Of a stretch of 64,000 nt of DNA, positions 51,535 through 61,600 are shown one piece after another. The stretch spans positions 13,684,517 through 13,748,516 of the forward strand of contig OX442318.1 in NCBI GenBank assembly GCA_949358305.1, written 5' to 3'. The position numbers were made by a program, and so were the translations under genes. This DNA comes from Strigamia acuminata. Its lineage: Eukaryota; Arthropoda; Chilopoda; Geophilomorpha; Linotaeniidae. Positions within the stretch are counted from its first letter, which is position 1; each line of letters opens with the position of its first letter. The notes under the pieces are model-generated. The model was not told the DNA's origin, did not search any database, and saw nothing but the letters and a program-made list of their open reading frames with translations.

Positions 51535-54500
51535 GAAGCCGGCCACAGAGAAATTGTTACCATCCGAACAGAAGTAAGAAGAAAAAGAAGAAAAGATGGA
51601 AAAAGGACAACATTACAATAATTGACATAAAAATTTCGGAATCATTGTTGGAAATCCCGGTAATTGTAAAGAATTTGGAAATAAAGGCAGTCATGGACAC
51701 TGGAGCTAAGAAGAACATTTTGAGTGAAGAGTTAGCAGAAATATTACAGTTGGATTATCAACCTACACCTAACGTTAGATTACGAGGAATAGGAACTGAT
51801 TTAATAACTCCAGTGGGTAAAACAAATTTGAACATTCAAATAGGACAATTGCAGTATTCAGTAGAAGTATTGATAGTTAGAAGTTTCAATTACCAACTTT
51901 TATTGGGGGATCCATTTATGACTTTTGCGAGGTGTGTTGTTGATTACGATTTACAAAAAATCTTTGTGGGCCGAAAAAGTGGATTAGAAGCAGTTTTCCC
52001 GATGAATAAGACGTATGTGGACCAGAATTACGTAGCAAGAGTGACAAAAAGTATAGCAATTCCACCAATGCATGAATGTGTAGTTCCAGTTAATTTAAGC
52101 ACAGCTTTAACGAAAGAAATGTTTTTGGAACTTTTAGGGAATGTAATCGATAGGTTTGGTATTATGTGTTGCAAGACATTAACGAAGTTTGAAAACGGCA
52201 AAGGCGTAATACGAGTGGCGAATCCAACATCTAAGTCCATTTTTCTACAGGAGAAGTCTGCAATTGGTAAGGCACATTATATTATTGATATTGGGTTGGT
52301 GGATGAAAAACAAGCAAATTGTTTTGATTCTAACTCCCCAAGCGCTAAGGTTGTTGAGTTGTTGAATGAAAAACAAGCAAATTGTTTTGACTTTGACTCC
52401 GCAATAGCCAAAGGTAAGATGACTAAGAACCAACAGCAACAAATGAAGCAGTTACTCCAGAAAAATCAGGACAGATTTGCCATGTCAGATAAAGATTTAG
52501 GAAGAGTAACCAATTTTAGTCATAAAATTGATACAGGTGATCATGAACCTATTCACTTGCAACCGTATAGACGTTCAATTGCAGAAAAAGAAGTAGAAGC
52601 TGAGGAAACCAGAAAATTGTTAGAACAAGGAGTCATAAGGGAATCAGAAAGTCCATGGAGCGCGCCAGTCTTGCTCATCAAAAAAAGAGACGGTAAATGG
52701 AGGTTTTGTGTTGATTGGAGGAGGTTGAACGCAATTACAAAGAAAATGGTGTACCCACTACCAAGAATAGATGATACATTAGATCAACTAGCAGGGGCCC
52801 AGTTTTTCTCGATGATGGATTTAATCCAAGGATACCATCAAGTTGAAATAAATGAACAAGACCGAGAGAAGACAGCGTTCACCACTTCAACTGGACACTA
52901 TGAATTTAAAGTCCTCGGAATGGGGTTATGTAATAGCCCAGCCGCGTTTCAAAAATTGATGAATAAAGTATTGGGCAACCTCCTTGGAAAGGTCTGTATA
53001 GCCTATCTTGACAACCTTATAATTTTTTCTAAAACATTTGAACAACATTTACAAGATCTGGACTCAGTCTTTGAAAAACTGCGAATTGCGAATTTAAAGG
53101 TAAAGCTAAGCAAATGCACTTTCGGGACGGATACAATCCAATATCTCGGACACGTGATTGATTCAGAAGGCATTTCACCAGATCCACGAAATCTCGAGTC
53201 TGTAGCAAAGTTTCCAATTCCATTAAATGTGAAGCAGTTAAGGGGATTTTTGGGTTTGTGCTCATATTATAGAAAATTCATTTTAGGATTTGCTGATATT
53301 TCCAAACCCTTGGTCAACCTTACGAAGAAAGACGAGAAATTCGACTGGGGACCGCCTCATGAAGAAGCATTTAAACAACTAAGAACAGCTTTGGTAACAG
53401 TGCCAGTTTTGGCTCATCCTAATTTCGCACATCCTTTCATCATATCGACGGATGCAAGCGCTTACGGTTTGGGAGCCATTTTGAAACAGAAGCTTAACAA
53501 CCAAGAGCATGTGATTTGTTATGCTAGTAGGTTATTGAGCAATGCCGAACAGAACTATAACGCGACAGAAAGAGAATGTCTGGCCATATTGTTTGGCATA
53601 CAGAAATTTCGCCCTTATTTGTATGGAAAGAAGTTTACCATCATCACGGACCATTCAGCACTTCAATGGCTGAAAAGCGTCAAAAATCCAAATGGTAGGT
53701 TAGCACGATGGAGTCTGCAGTTGGTTGACTATGATTATGAAGTACAGCATAAGTCAGGCAAGAAACATACAGATGCCGATGCGTTAACTAGGATTCCTGA
53801 GGACATTAGTGAAGAAGAAGTAATTATTCCTTCATTATTGCTCGAAAATCTCGATTTACCTGCAGAGCAGCGTAAAGATCAGAAGATTATGGAACTCATC
53901 ACATCACTGCAGACAATAGAGCAACTTCCGCGCAAAAGAAGACGTCCGCTACAGCAGTACGTACTTCAAGGCGATATTTTGTTTAAGAAGAAATTTAATT
54001 CCTTGAACACGGAAGAATTACTGTATATTCCACAGCATTTGAGAAAGGATGTTTTAGTAGAAATGCATGATGGTCTTACAGGCGCTCATTTAGGCCTGAG
54101 TAGAACTTGGAAGAAAATTAGAACACGTTTCTTCTGGCCAAGGATTTATAGGGACGTAAGGAATTACGTACTCTCATGTCCGAAGTGTGCAAGTGCAAAA
54201 ACCATGACAACACCGCCAAAAGGATTGATGCAGCCGTGGTCGACAGTGTCTCGACCATTCGAACGAGTAGCCATAGACACGTTAGGCAGTTTTCCAACAT
54301 CTGACACAGGAAACAAGTACGTTTTCATTATTACGGATTATTTATCACGCACTGCAATAGCTAGAGCAGCACCAGCTTGCACAGCTATTGAAGCAGCGAA
54401 TGCCCTTGTTTACGAAGTCATGCTGAAAGAAGGAAGCCCACGAGAGATTCTGAGTGATAAGGGAACAGAATACAGAAATGAAATGATTAAGGAAATATCT

Positions 54501-55439
54501 GCATTGTTTAAGTCCCTTCACAAATCCACTTCCGGATACCATCCAAGAACAAATGGTCTTACGGAAAGATTTAATGCAACAATAGCTAAGATGTTGCAGA
54601 GCTATGTAAATAAAGATCATACTGATTGGGACGCATTTTTACCATTTCTTCTTTTCTCTTATAACACTGGAGTCCATGAAACAACAGGTTACACTCCGTA
54701 TTATTTATTACGAGGTTATGAAGCAGATCTCAACGTGGATGTCAACTTAAATCTTCCTCGTAAGGAATTCACTTTGCGAACTTCCAGATTTATCAGGGAG
54801 GCAAGGAGAATTGCCAATGAAAGAATACAAGAACAAGGTTTGAAAAGCAAGAAAAGGTTTGATTTGGACAGAGTACATGTGGAATTCGACCCAGGAGAGC
54901 TAGTTTATTTGAAAACACCAAATAGAAAGGTTGGTTTAAGCGAAAAGCTCTTGCCACAATTCTCTGGGCCATATGAGATCGTACGACGAACAGCGCCGAA
55001 TGACTACGAAATTCGAAGTTCATCAGGCAAAAAGATGGACATTGTGAACATAGAGCGACTGAAACCGTACAAAATGAGAGAAGAACTTTCAGAAGATATT
55101 ATGAGGCCTTTAACAACTAAAAAGGTTACATTTGCTGATGAGTTGAAAGAAATAGACAGCGGAAATGAAATTATCGCGGAAAACAACGTAAATTCGTTAC
55201 ACAAACCTATTTCTGCAGCTACGGAACGTTTCATCGACGATGCCGATCAAATATCGTTGCGAGGCTTATTCGAGAATGAACTTCCGGCGAAAAATGAGGA
55301 AAATCAACTTCCGAAACCGTCACCAGGCGTCGCAAGTGCGGTCGACAACGAGGCGCATGCGCGACCACCTGAAGTTGGCAGTTTCCGGTCACGCCGCCTA
55401 CGCAAACAGGCACGGCGCGATTACACTACATTCTACTGA
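51531..55439 (+). CDS. pol: pol of element 3, with YLDN in the RT active site
   Basis: Open from 51531 in the -1 frame of gag; no ATG at the head, so a fusion product is likely. Counting from 51645: protease VMDTGAKKN (about 18), RT with FCVDWRRLNAITKK and AYLDNLIIFS (454-457), RNase H (STDASAYGLGA, TERECLAILFGI, TDHSALQWL), HHCC integrase module (HDGLTGAHLG...CPKCAS) and D,D-35-E (AIDTLGS, LSDKGTEY, GLTERFN). The second Asp of YxDD is Asn (AAC at 53013-53015), expected to abolish polymerisation. Everything else looks intact. A basic tail closes the protein. Confidence 0.93.
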   Translation, partial: LGSRPQRNCYHPNRSKKKKKKRWKKDNITIIDIKISESLLEIPVIVKNLEIKAVMDTGAKKNILSEELAEILQLDYQPTPNVRLRGIGTDLITPVGKTNLNIQIGQLQYSVEVLIVRSFNYQLLLGDPFMTFARCVVDYDLQKIFVGRKSGLEAVFPMNKTYVDQNYVARVTKSIAIPPMHECVVPVNLSTALTKEMFLELLGNVIDRFGIMCCKTLTKFENGKGVIRVANPTSKSIFLQEKSAIGKAHYIIDIGLVDEKQANCFDSNSPSAKVVELLNEKQANCFDFDSAIAKGKMTKNQQQQMKQLLQKNQDRFAMSDKDLGRVTNFSHKIDTGDHEPIHLQPYRRSIAEKEVEAEETRKLLEQGVIRESESPWSAPVLLIKKRDGKWRFCVDWRRLNAITKKMVYPLPRIDDTLDQLAGAQFFSMMDLIQGYHQVEINEQDREKTAFTTSTGHYEFKVLGMGLCNSPAAFQKLMNKVLGNLLGKVCIAYLDNLIIFSKTFEQHLQDLDSVFEKLRIANLKVKLSKCTFGTDTIQYLGHVIDSEGISPDPRNLESVAKFPIPLNVKQLRGFLGLCSYYRKFILGFADISKPLVNLTKKDEKFDWGPPHEEAFKQLRTALVTVPVLAHPNFAHPFIISTDASAYGLGAILKQKLNNQEHVICYASRLLSNAEQNYNATERECLAILFGIQKFRPYLYGKKFTIITDHSALQWLKSVKNPNGRLARWSLQLVDYDYEVQHKSGKKHTDADALTRIPEDISEEEVIIPSLLLENLDLPAEQRKDQKIMELITSLQTIEQLPRKRRRPLQQYVLQGDILFKKKFNSLNTEELLYIPQHLRKDVLVEMHDGLTGAHLGLSRTWKKIRTRFFWPRIYRDVRNYVLSCPKCASAKTMTTPPKGLMQPWSTVSRPFERVAIDTLGSFPTSDTGNKYVFIITDYLSRTAIARAAPACTAIEAANALVYEVMLKEGSPREILSDKGTEYRNEMIKEISALFKSLHKSTSGYHPRTNGLTERFNATIAKMLQSYVNKDHTDWDAFLPFLLFSYNTGVHETTGYTPYYLLRGYEADLNVDVNLNLPRKEFTLRTSRFIREARRIANERIQEQGLKSKKRFDLDRVHVEFDPGELVYLKTPNRKVGLSEKLLPQFSGPYEIVRRTAPNDYEIRSSSGKKMDIVNIERLKPYKMREELSEDIMRPLTTKKVTFADELKEIDSGNEIIAENNVNSLHKPISAATERFIDDADQISLRGLFENELPAKNEENQLPKPSPGVASAVDNEAHARPPEVGSFRSRRLRKQARRDYTTFY

Positions 55440-56093
55440 ACTTTTTCAAAGGGAACACAAGCATATTGTTGTGACCGGAGAAACTTTCGATTGAACTTAA
55501 CAACGTGATATTTAGAAAGCTCGTGAGTGACAGTACGTATTATTAAACAATTGAAATTGAAGATTTAATAGAGCAGAAATTTGGAAAGTTTGTAAACGAA
55601 ATTAACACGGATAATTTTCAAGAAGCTATCTGGTGGACCGAGACTACATGCGCCATGCGCATCCGATTCACCTACGCCACCGGATTCTTTACGAGTTACA
55701 TCAGAAGACTTTGGAACCATTCGAAGAAGAAAAAGAGAAGCTAAAAGCTCCTCTTCCATGAACTTTTAATTTTAAATACTTTGTTTTTTTTGTGTATTTT
55801 AATTAAGATATAGATTTCATAGTTTTATAGAAAATGTTAGAAAACTCGAAAAAAAGTAATATAAATGTAAAAGAAAATCCAAAAAGTGTTGTTTTGTACG
55901 ATGGAATAGTGTTGAACAGTTACAATGCATAAAGAAATATTGAAATTTGTTTTTTTTGTACAAGATATGATTAACACTGGGGTGGGACTCATATATTTGA
56001 TTTTTTTTTTAAGGTATGGTTAACACATAAAATAGTTGGCTTAAATTCTGAATTACTTTGGTTTTTGGAGACCAAAAAATTTAAAGAGGGGGC
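55440..56093 (+). other. 3' untranslated region of element 3
   Basis: No env. A 37-codon ATG frame at 55648-55761 is too short to support. The region ends in the polypurine tract. Confidence 0.6.
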
Positions 56094-56604
56094 TGTCACG
56101 CGGTTGAGTTGCGTCGTCTGCCGACCAGCTCAAACCAGCACTAGAATTAAAGAAGTTGTCAAAATCTATCACTAGCCAGCGTACGTGATGGTGACATCAC
56201 GGGCTGGTCAATCTGGATTAACTCAGGGGGTGACTTAGGTATAAAAGAGCCACTTTGGCTCTTAGAGCTCAGTCCATCCCGGGCTTCTAAACAGTTAGCA
56301 CCAGCCAGCAAATGGCGTGGTGTGATTGTTTCCCTCCAAATTGAATCAAAGTGTTAATCATATCTTAGAGTATTTATTAGGTTTAGTTTAGATTTAGTTT
56401 TACATTTTGTATTTATGATTTAAGTGTTTTGATTTAAAGAATAAAGACACTGTATTGTTTTCAATCTTAAAACTCTGACTCTGTTTCATTTCACTCCTAG
56501 TTAATTAAGTCACTCTTTAGCTCAGCTAGTATTAGTGAAGCTAAAGTAAAGTAAAAACAAGTTATAAGTTACGTGGTCACCATTGGCCATTTGGCCACGT
56601 AACA
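56094..56604 (+). repeat. 3' LTR of element 3
   Basis: 511 bp, partner of 48902-49412, followed by ATAT. Confidence 0.95.
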
Positions 56605-56909
56605 ATATCAGTTAAATTAATAACAATACATGACTGCATAGTAGTACTTAGAATGTCAGCAAAATAAAGCACTTTTCTTGGAATGTTTTGACTTTTTCAC
56701 AATTTATTTTTTTTGTAATTTTATCTGTTATTGTGTTGGAGTAAATTTGATGAGCAGTTTTCTGCTAAACAGAAGGTTCTCTTTCTTTTTTCAATTGAGA
56801 ATTTTGCTCTACCAGTCTTAGTTAAAAAGTTAGAAATGGAATGAACTTGAAGAAAAGGTCAGAGGTCAAATTTTTTCACATTTTTTAAATGCCCTCACTT
56901 AGTTTACTA

Positions 56910-57129
56910 TACTCAAAACCACCACAAGGTTGATGTATTTAGCCTGTTTACGCCAAACTGTGTACTGTGTTCTACTACGCAGAAAAGTAGTTCTGTGCCT
57001 TTGACAATGTTGGTAATCGACCACAATGTCTGGAGGTCTTTCCAAATATGGTGTTATGAGCTACTTTTTGTGCCACTACACCAGTGATATGGCTCGGGAA
57101 ATACATCAACCTTGTGGTGGTTTTGAGTA
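56910..57129. mobile_element. 220-bp MITE nested in the right arm of the transposon
   Basis: Ends TACTCAAAACCACCACAAGG and its reverse complement, about 35-base arms, TA target. The left transposon arm, which lacks it, shows the empty site (TTTAC-CA-GTACTAC on the matching strand). Confidence 0.85.
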
Positions 57130-57460
57130 TAGTACTACATTCGTTTTATTCATCTCACTCAAATGGTCTTTTTGTTATTTGACTGGCTTCGTTCATTTGG
57201 GACACCCTGTATACATCTGCCTCAAATAATTGCCGTGGCGTCTAAATGTTTTTTTGGCTCGGACCCCCAGCGCCTATTTGAAGCCCGGCATAACTTATGG
57301 ACGATTTTTTATTTCTGGTCCCATATTCAATTTTAAAGCTCAAGTTAATTTTTTTCCGATTATTATTGGTTTTTTATTACGAGCTTTCAGAAAATGTAAA
57401 AATCCTACTCACTTGTCAGTGCACTTGACCGTTAATTATTTCTGAAATTAAATTACTTAC

Positions 57461-58277
57461 ATTAGATGGATATATCTGATGATCTAACACTTCAGTTTGA
57501 AATTCTTTATTCCAAAGTGTTTCCGCATTGATTTCATTGAAATGTATGAGATCGTAAGCATCCACTTCGCACATGGTTGAATTCATCTTTAGATAACGGT
57601 CGAAATAGAGTTTCTTATTGTCATTGAGTTCTTCACTGTGTGGTCCTGGACAAAGAATGATGTTTGGAAATGTGACGACTGCAGGGTCTTCAATCTTGAC
57701 TGTTTTCTGAATGGGTCCTGATAAGTATGTGCTTATTCGATTTTGCAGAATATAACAAGAGAATAAAGTGCACATCAAATAAATTGCATAAATCCATCTG
57801 GCTTTGCTCTGCGCTTTCTCCATTTCGATTTTTCGAGCAAACATTTTGAATTTCGTTTTGTGATTGTTGAAGTGGTTTTCAAATTTGTTCGTGACGGTGT
57901 TAGGGTTGCTATTTTTCCGTCTCATAATTGTTTTTGCGCAACCAATGAGGCAATCAATTAGAGAAAGTAGGGAAAAACCCAACCATAGACCGAGATTCCC
58001 ACCAAAGTCACATAGTAGACCTATATTGTTATAGAGCCATCGTTCTTGAAACACGGTAATGTATTGATCAGTTAAATATAAATTGCACTGAACTTTGTCC
58101 GAACTTCTTTCATCTATTAGGAAATCATAAACTTCATTTTCACAGCTTCTTGTGCAGTTGCAGTCATTAGTTGGCATTAGTCCTTGTACTCTCTTCTTAT
58201 GTTGTATGAACAAGTCGGCTGTAGTTTGAGAATTGTTGCAGGGATTGTTGCATTGTTTCAGAAACGAATATGGAATG
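57461..58277 (-). CDS. DEG/ENaC fusion exon: TM2 of unit 1 read straight into TM1 of unit 2
   Basis: One open 817-bp exon. It starts in phase 2 after AACTATTAG and encodes the end of an extracellular domain (CNCTRSC), TM2 (GNLGLWLGFSLLSLI, with GFS filter), a basic linker of about 60 residues, then TM1 (ARWIYAIYLMCTLFSCYIL) and the start of the next extracellular domain (DPAVVTFPNIILCPGP). It ends at AAT|GTAAGT (57461/57460), phase 0. No stop separates the two halves, so one polypeptide with four membrane segments is predicted. The alternative, two genes with an undetected break, would require a stop or promoter not seen here. Confidence 0.82.
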
Positions 58278-59198
58278 CTAATAGTTATATATAAGTATAA
58301 CAATTATTTTTTTTGTTAAATTAAAAGGTTACCAGAGTTTACATAATTTTTGACACAGAACTACGTTTTTCTTCGCACTAGGCAGAACAATCGGACGGGA
58401 ATGATGTAGAGAACGGAAACTCAAACAAACAACAAACAAACACTGAGCCACAACATCACACTCTCAACTGACACAACCTCATCTAAATAAACATTCCTTC
58501 ATCTCATTCCAGACGTAGTTCTACGTTGCTCGTTTGCATTTTTTCATTAAATTGTTTATGCAACCTGATGAAAGGCTTATTACATTTCTGAGCTAAAGAA
58601 TATGAGTGAGTTTGTCATTCTGATTTAGTAGTATGGTGATGGGCCTGCTACAATCTCCATGAGCAGCTGCATGGGTCTTAGGGGTAAGGGGACAACACGA
58701 ATGTTATGTTTGACCGACCTCGTCTTACAGGTGTTCACGCCCTGTGTGTGACGGGTCGGTTGCCAGTGCGTGCCATCACGGCACTCCAAGCACGCGGGTG
58801 ACGGGATTCTCCAACCTTTAGTCAGACGTTTTAAAGGCCAACAGCCAGCAATCTGGAGTCTTTTGTCATTATTACGTGAGTATGCATCCCAAACCATGGT
58901 AACCAGTCCCCATCAGGCCTGTCACAAGCTTACATCAAAACAACTACGTAGTTAATGGACATTAGGAATATGAGTTATGCCTTACCAACAGGGATCCTTT
59001 TCGAACATCTGTTGGGTGCATCTTATTGCACACGATCTGAACTGTTCGTTCAGCACACACGGCTCTTTTTTCGTGCTTAAGAAAGAATACTGGAAAAAAA
59101 ATAAAATAATTCAGTATATTATGTGTGGTGTGGTCATAAGATCGGCCCCACGAAGTTGTTCGTTCCAGAGAATGTCCAGTCAAACGAGAAGATGGGGA

Positions 59199-59464
59199 TG
59201 GGGACCAAATGGACACAAAAACAGCCAAAAACCATCACCACTCAATCTAATCCGGACATTTGACATTTCTCCGAACTAGATTTCGCTCTCATTCAGTTCG
59301 CGTTCAGGCAATATAATGTACCGTAATGCACTGCACGAGAGGCAATGCATTAAATTTGCGTTAATTACCATGATCCTACGCTCTATTTATTTCGGAGAAA
59401 TGACAAATGTCCGGATTAGATTGAGTGGTGATGGTTTCTGGCGGTTTTTACATCCATTTGGTTT
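59199..59464. mobile_element. Foldback/MITE-like element
   Basis: Arms about 59199-59275 and 59391-59464 are reverse complements (ACCAAATGGA...AACCATCACCACTCAATC... and back), separated by about 115 bases. Non-coding. Confidence 0.75.
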
Positions 59465-59544
59465 ATAGAAACAATAAAAACCATTAGAACCGGTACTTTG
59501 AATGCCCCTAATCTTTTTGGTAATGACACTACCATGACTTCACT

Positions 59545-59628
59545 ATGCCTTTTTCAAGGAAGGGTTTCGTCTGTGTAGATAAACATATGCCTATCCACAC
59601 AGATGAAACCCTTCCTTGAAAAAGGCAT
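59545..59628. ncRNA. 84-nt near-perfect hairpin (possible small-RNA precursor)
   Basis: Stem of about 36 bp starting ATGCCTTTTTCAAGG with two differences (one would be a G-U pair) and a 12-base loop (AAACATATGCCT). Size and shape resemble a microRNA precursor, but a short MITE would look the same. Confidence 0.4.
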
Positions 59629-59823
59629 TGCGAAAAGGCCTGAAGCCAACCTGGTAACCATTTATCAGAGAAGTAACATATCCCCATGTGCATAAAACAT
59701 AGGATTTTATTGGGTTTAGTCAAACATTTCTTCCATTACATTTGAGGAGTAAGAGGATGAACAGTAATGAACAATCACAGTTCTTAGAACTTAGGTAATA
59801 ATTTATTTAATCACTAATTTTAC

Positions 59824-60725
59824 CTTTTTAATGGTGAAACCAAGAGATATTTGAACTTGTTTATGTAAATCTAAGAAAAATTGAAAATCAAATGGTGCAT
59901 CCCATGTAACCTAAAATGGGATTGTGTAAAAATGAGTCTGAAATATAGAATAATTTGTATATCGTACTTCATATTTTACAAAAGGTGTAAGCAACTCCGA
60001 TTTCATTGTCATTGTAAGTTCAGAATATTCTAATGATCTGTTAACTAAGTAATAAATGTAACAGTTTACACAATGAAACACGGAATCAGTTTTAATCAAT
60101 GTTTTAATCAATGTTCTTCATCACTAATACTTAACCTTTTACTTGCGTACACGTGCCAAAAGGAGTAATTTTGTGTTTTTGATGAAACCCCAAAGGTATG
60201 TTTGGCTACAAGAATATACAAAAATAAAGTTGATATACAGACACAAAAATTTAATCTCACCTTGTAGTTAACTTTTCCAAACGTCAGCTTTTCAATTACG
60301 TCAATTTGGTAGTCTAAATTCCAATGTTTTAACAGGTCGAAATCAAGTGATTTTATGAGTTTCGGCTGAATTTCAGATAATAGATCGTTATTTAATTTTC
60401 TTTGTTTCACATAATCTATTGTGTAAGTATTATATTCTGTGCAAACAGACACAGGTGGAAATGGACAGTGTCCCATTTTCTTTCGATGTACGTCAATGGC
60501 TTTTGGTTCTGTCAAGAAGTACGAGATGCGATCATGCATTTGATAGAAATAAATGAGAAAACAGATGACCACGAGAAATGCCCAAATTATTCGAAATATG
60601 CGTGAACGTGTACAGTCTAGAAGGACGTAAAACTCTGGGCTTACATTCCTATCGATGTCGATAGCCTCAATGATTGAAGATGTTATTATACGACGATTTA
60701 TTCTGAATCTGCGTTGATTGAGCAT
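59824..60725 (-). CDS. DEG/ENaC unit 1, TM1 exon and following extracellular exons
   Basis: Exons: 60725-60261 (phase 0 end; TM1 IIWAFLVVICFLIYFY, then HCPFPPVSVCTEY), 60205-60136 (0 to 1, ends TPFGTCTQVK), 60044-59968 (1 to 0), 59910-59824 (0 to 0, VTWDAPFDFQFFLDLH). DEG/ENaC channels conduct sodium or act in mechanosensation, acid or peptide sensing. ATG 60725 is used as start, but TTTTCCATCTAG just before it looks like an acceptor, so a 5' exon may exist. One exon (phase 0 to 2), expected between 59823 and 58278, was not found; foldback DNA lies there. Confidence 0.75.
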
Positions 60726-61169
60726 CTAGATGGAAAAAGGTTGGATTATTAGGTTTGTTTTTGTTTGTTCTTTCTCTGTATACTCTGGCATACTATAAGA
60801 GTGGCCTTTCTCCCATTGGCCCAGCCTCAATACTCTTGTATAATAATAAACAAAAAAAACCTTTTTCTAGTAGTAGTATAGCCTTGGACATAAAAAACGT
60901 CCCTTACCTGCTCGAGCTTGACCACCAGAATGAGTATTTTCAACTCCAATCACTAGATAGCGCAAAACCCCATAGATTTTTATGACGTCACAGAAAACAA
61001 ATTCTACTCCTTCATAGATGTATATCATCGCTTTATGCTTGGCAAAGGTTGGATCCTGTGACGTCACAAAGAATCTACGAGGTTATGTCTTCGCTCGAAA
61101 AGAGATATTCAGCAGTATTGCGACACGAACGGAATTTTCTACGACGATGATCTATTCTTTTTTGGGAAT
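60726..61169. other. Region upstream of the DEG/ENaC gene
   Basis: No gene. On the minus strand TTTTTCCATCTAG (60738-60726) may be the end of a 5' UTR intron. TGTGACGTCAC-like words occur at 60983 and 61060. Confidence 0.4.
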
Positions 61170-61455
61170 ATGGAACACCAGATTCCAGCCGCTGTACCGC
61201 CTCTCCGACATATCGTTCATTTATGTCATCGAGAACCTTCATCGTATGCCGAAGCAGTAAAGTTTCCAGACGCTCACAAATGGAAGGAAGCTATCGATGA
61301 AGAATTGGGAACTTTCCAGAAGCGCGAAGTGTACAAAGAAATCCCGAAACAAGAAAATACCACCATTTTGGGGTGTAAATGGATCTTCAAACTAAAGACC
61401 GACGCAGCCGGAAAGATCTCCCGGTATCACACTAGACTGGTTGCACAAGGTATTC
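61170..61455 (+). pseudogene. Copia RT fragment (plus strand)
   Basis: About 75 codons (SYAEAVKFPDAHKWKEAIDE, GCKWIFKLKTD, RLVAQG) match the region just before the copia RT core. Homology breaks at VAQGI near 61450 and unrelated AT-rich sequence follows. Different from the intact copia here. Confidence 0.8.
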
Positions 61456-61544
61456 GGTATTCGGATTTTTTAAAAAAAATACTGGTTTTTGATACCAGTA
61501 AATACCGGTAGAGATACCCTACATACAACACTATAGAGTGAGAT

Positions 61545-61565
61545 TTAAATAAATAAATAAATGAA

Positions 61566-61596
<31 letters not shown>

Positions 61597-61600
61597 AAAT
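61545..61600. repeat. (AAAT)n microsatellite
   Basis: About thirteen AAAT/AATA units with one ATGA interruption. Confidence 0.9.

Larger units (their letters stand above)
48902..56604 (+). mobile_element. Element 3: complete young Ty3/gypsy retrotransposon
   Basis: 7,703 bp, LTRs 48902-49412 and 56094-56604 (511 bp each, three differences seen: two adjacent near 49010, one near 49390), flanked by a 4-bp duplication ATAT (48898-48901 and 56605-56608). The order is LTR, long leader, gag, pol, about 650 bp, polypurine tract AAAGAGGGGGC (56083-56093), LTR. It lies within the inverted-repeat transposon. Confidence 0.95.
47399..57209. mobile_element. DNA transposon with long inverted repeats (CAGGGTGTCCCA ends), interrupted by other elements
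   Basis: Left arm 47399-47590 begins CAGGGTGTCCCAAATGAACG; the right arm (56803-57209) ends in its reverse complement, and similarity runs for about 180 bases once a MITE in the right arm is set aside. Both ends are bordered by TA (47397-47398 and 57210-57211), suggesting a TA target. Inside lie a PHD-finger exon, a palindromic foldback and a Ty3/gypsy element. Without these the element is about 1.9 kb, too short for a full transposase. The whole lies in one intron of the DEG/ENaC gene. Superfamily not assigned. Confidence 0.75.
58278..59823. other. Intronic region of the DEG/ENaC gene
   Basis: Holds two inverted-repeat structures (59199-59464, 59545-59628) and AT-rich DNA. A minus-strand stretch at 59084-58995 (starting HEKRAVCAERTVQIVC) has splice-like borders but ends in phase 0, so it does not fit the missing exon. 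Confidence 0.45.

Noticed and set aside
58625-58897. 90-residue minus-strand frame
   Set aside because: No similarity to the DEG/ENaC pattern, no splice context that fits, likely chance.
58995-59084. Missing exon of DEG/ENaC unit 1
   Set aside because: Splice-like borders, but it ends in phase 0 whereas phase 2 is needed and the cysteine spacing differs.
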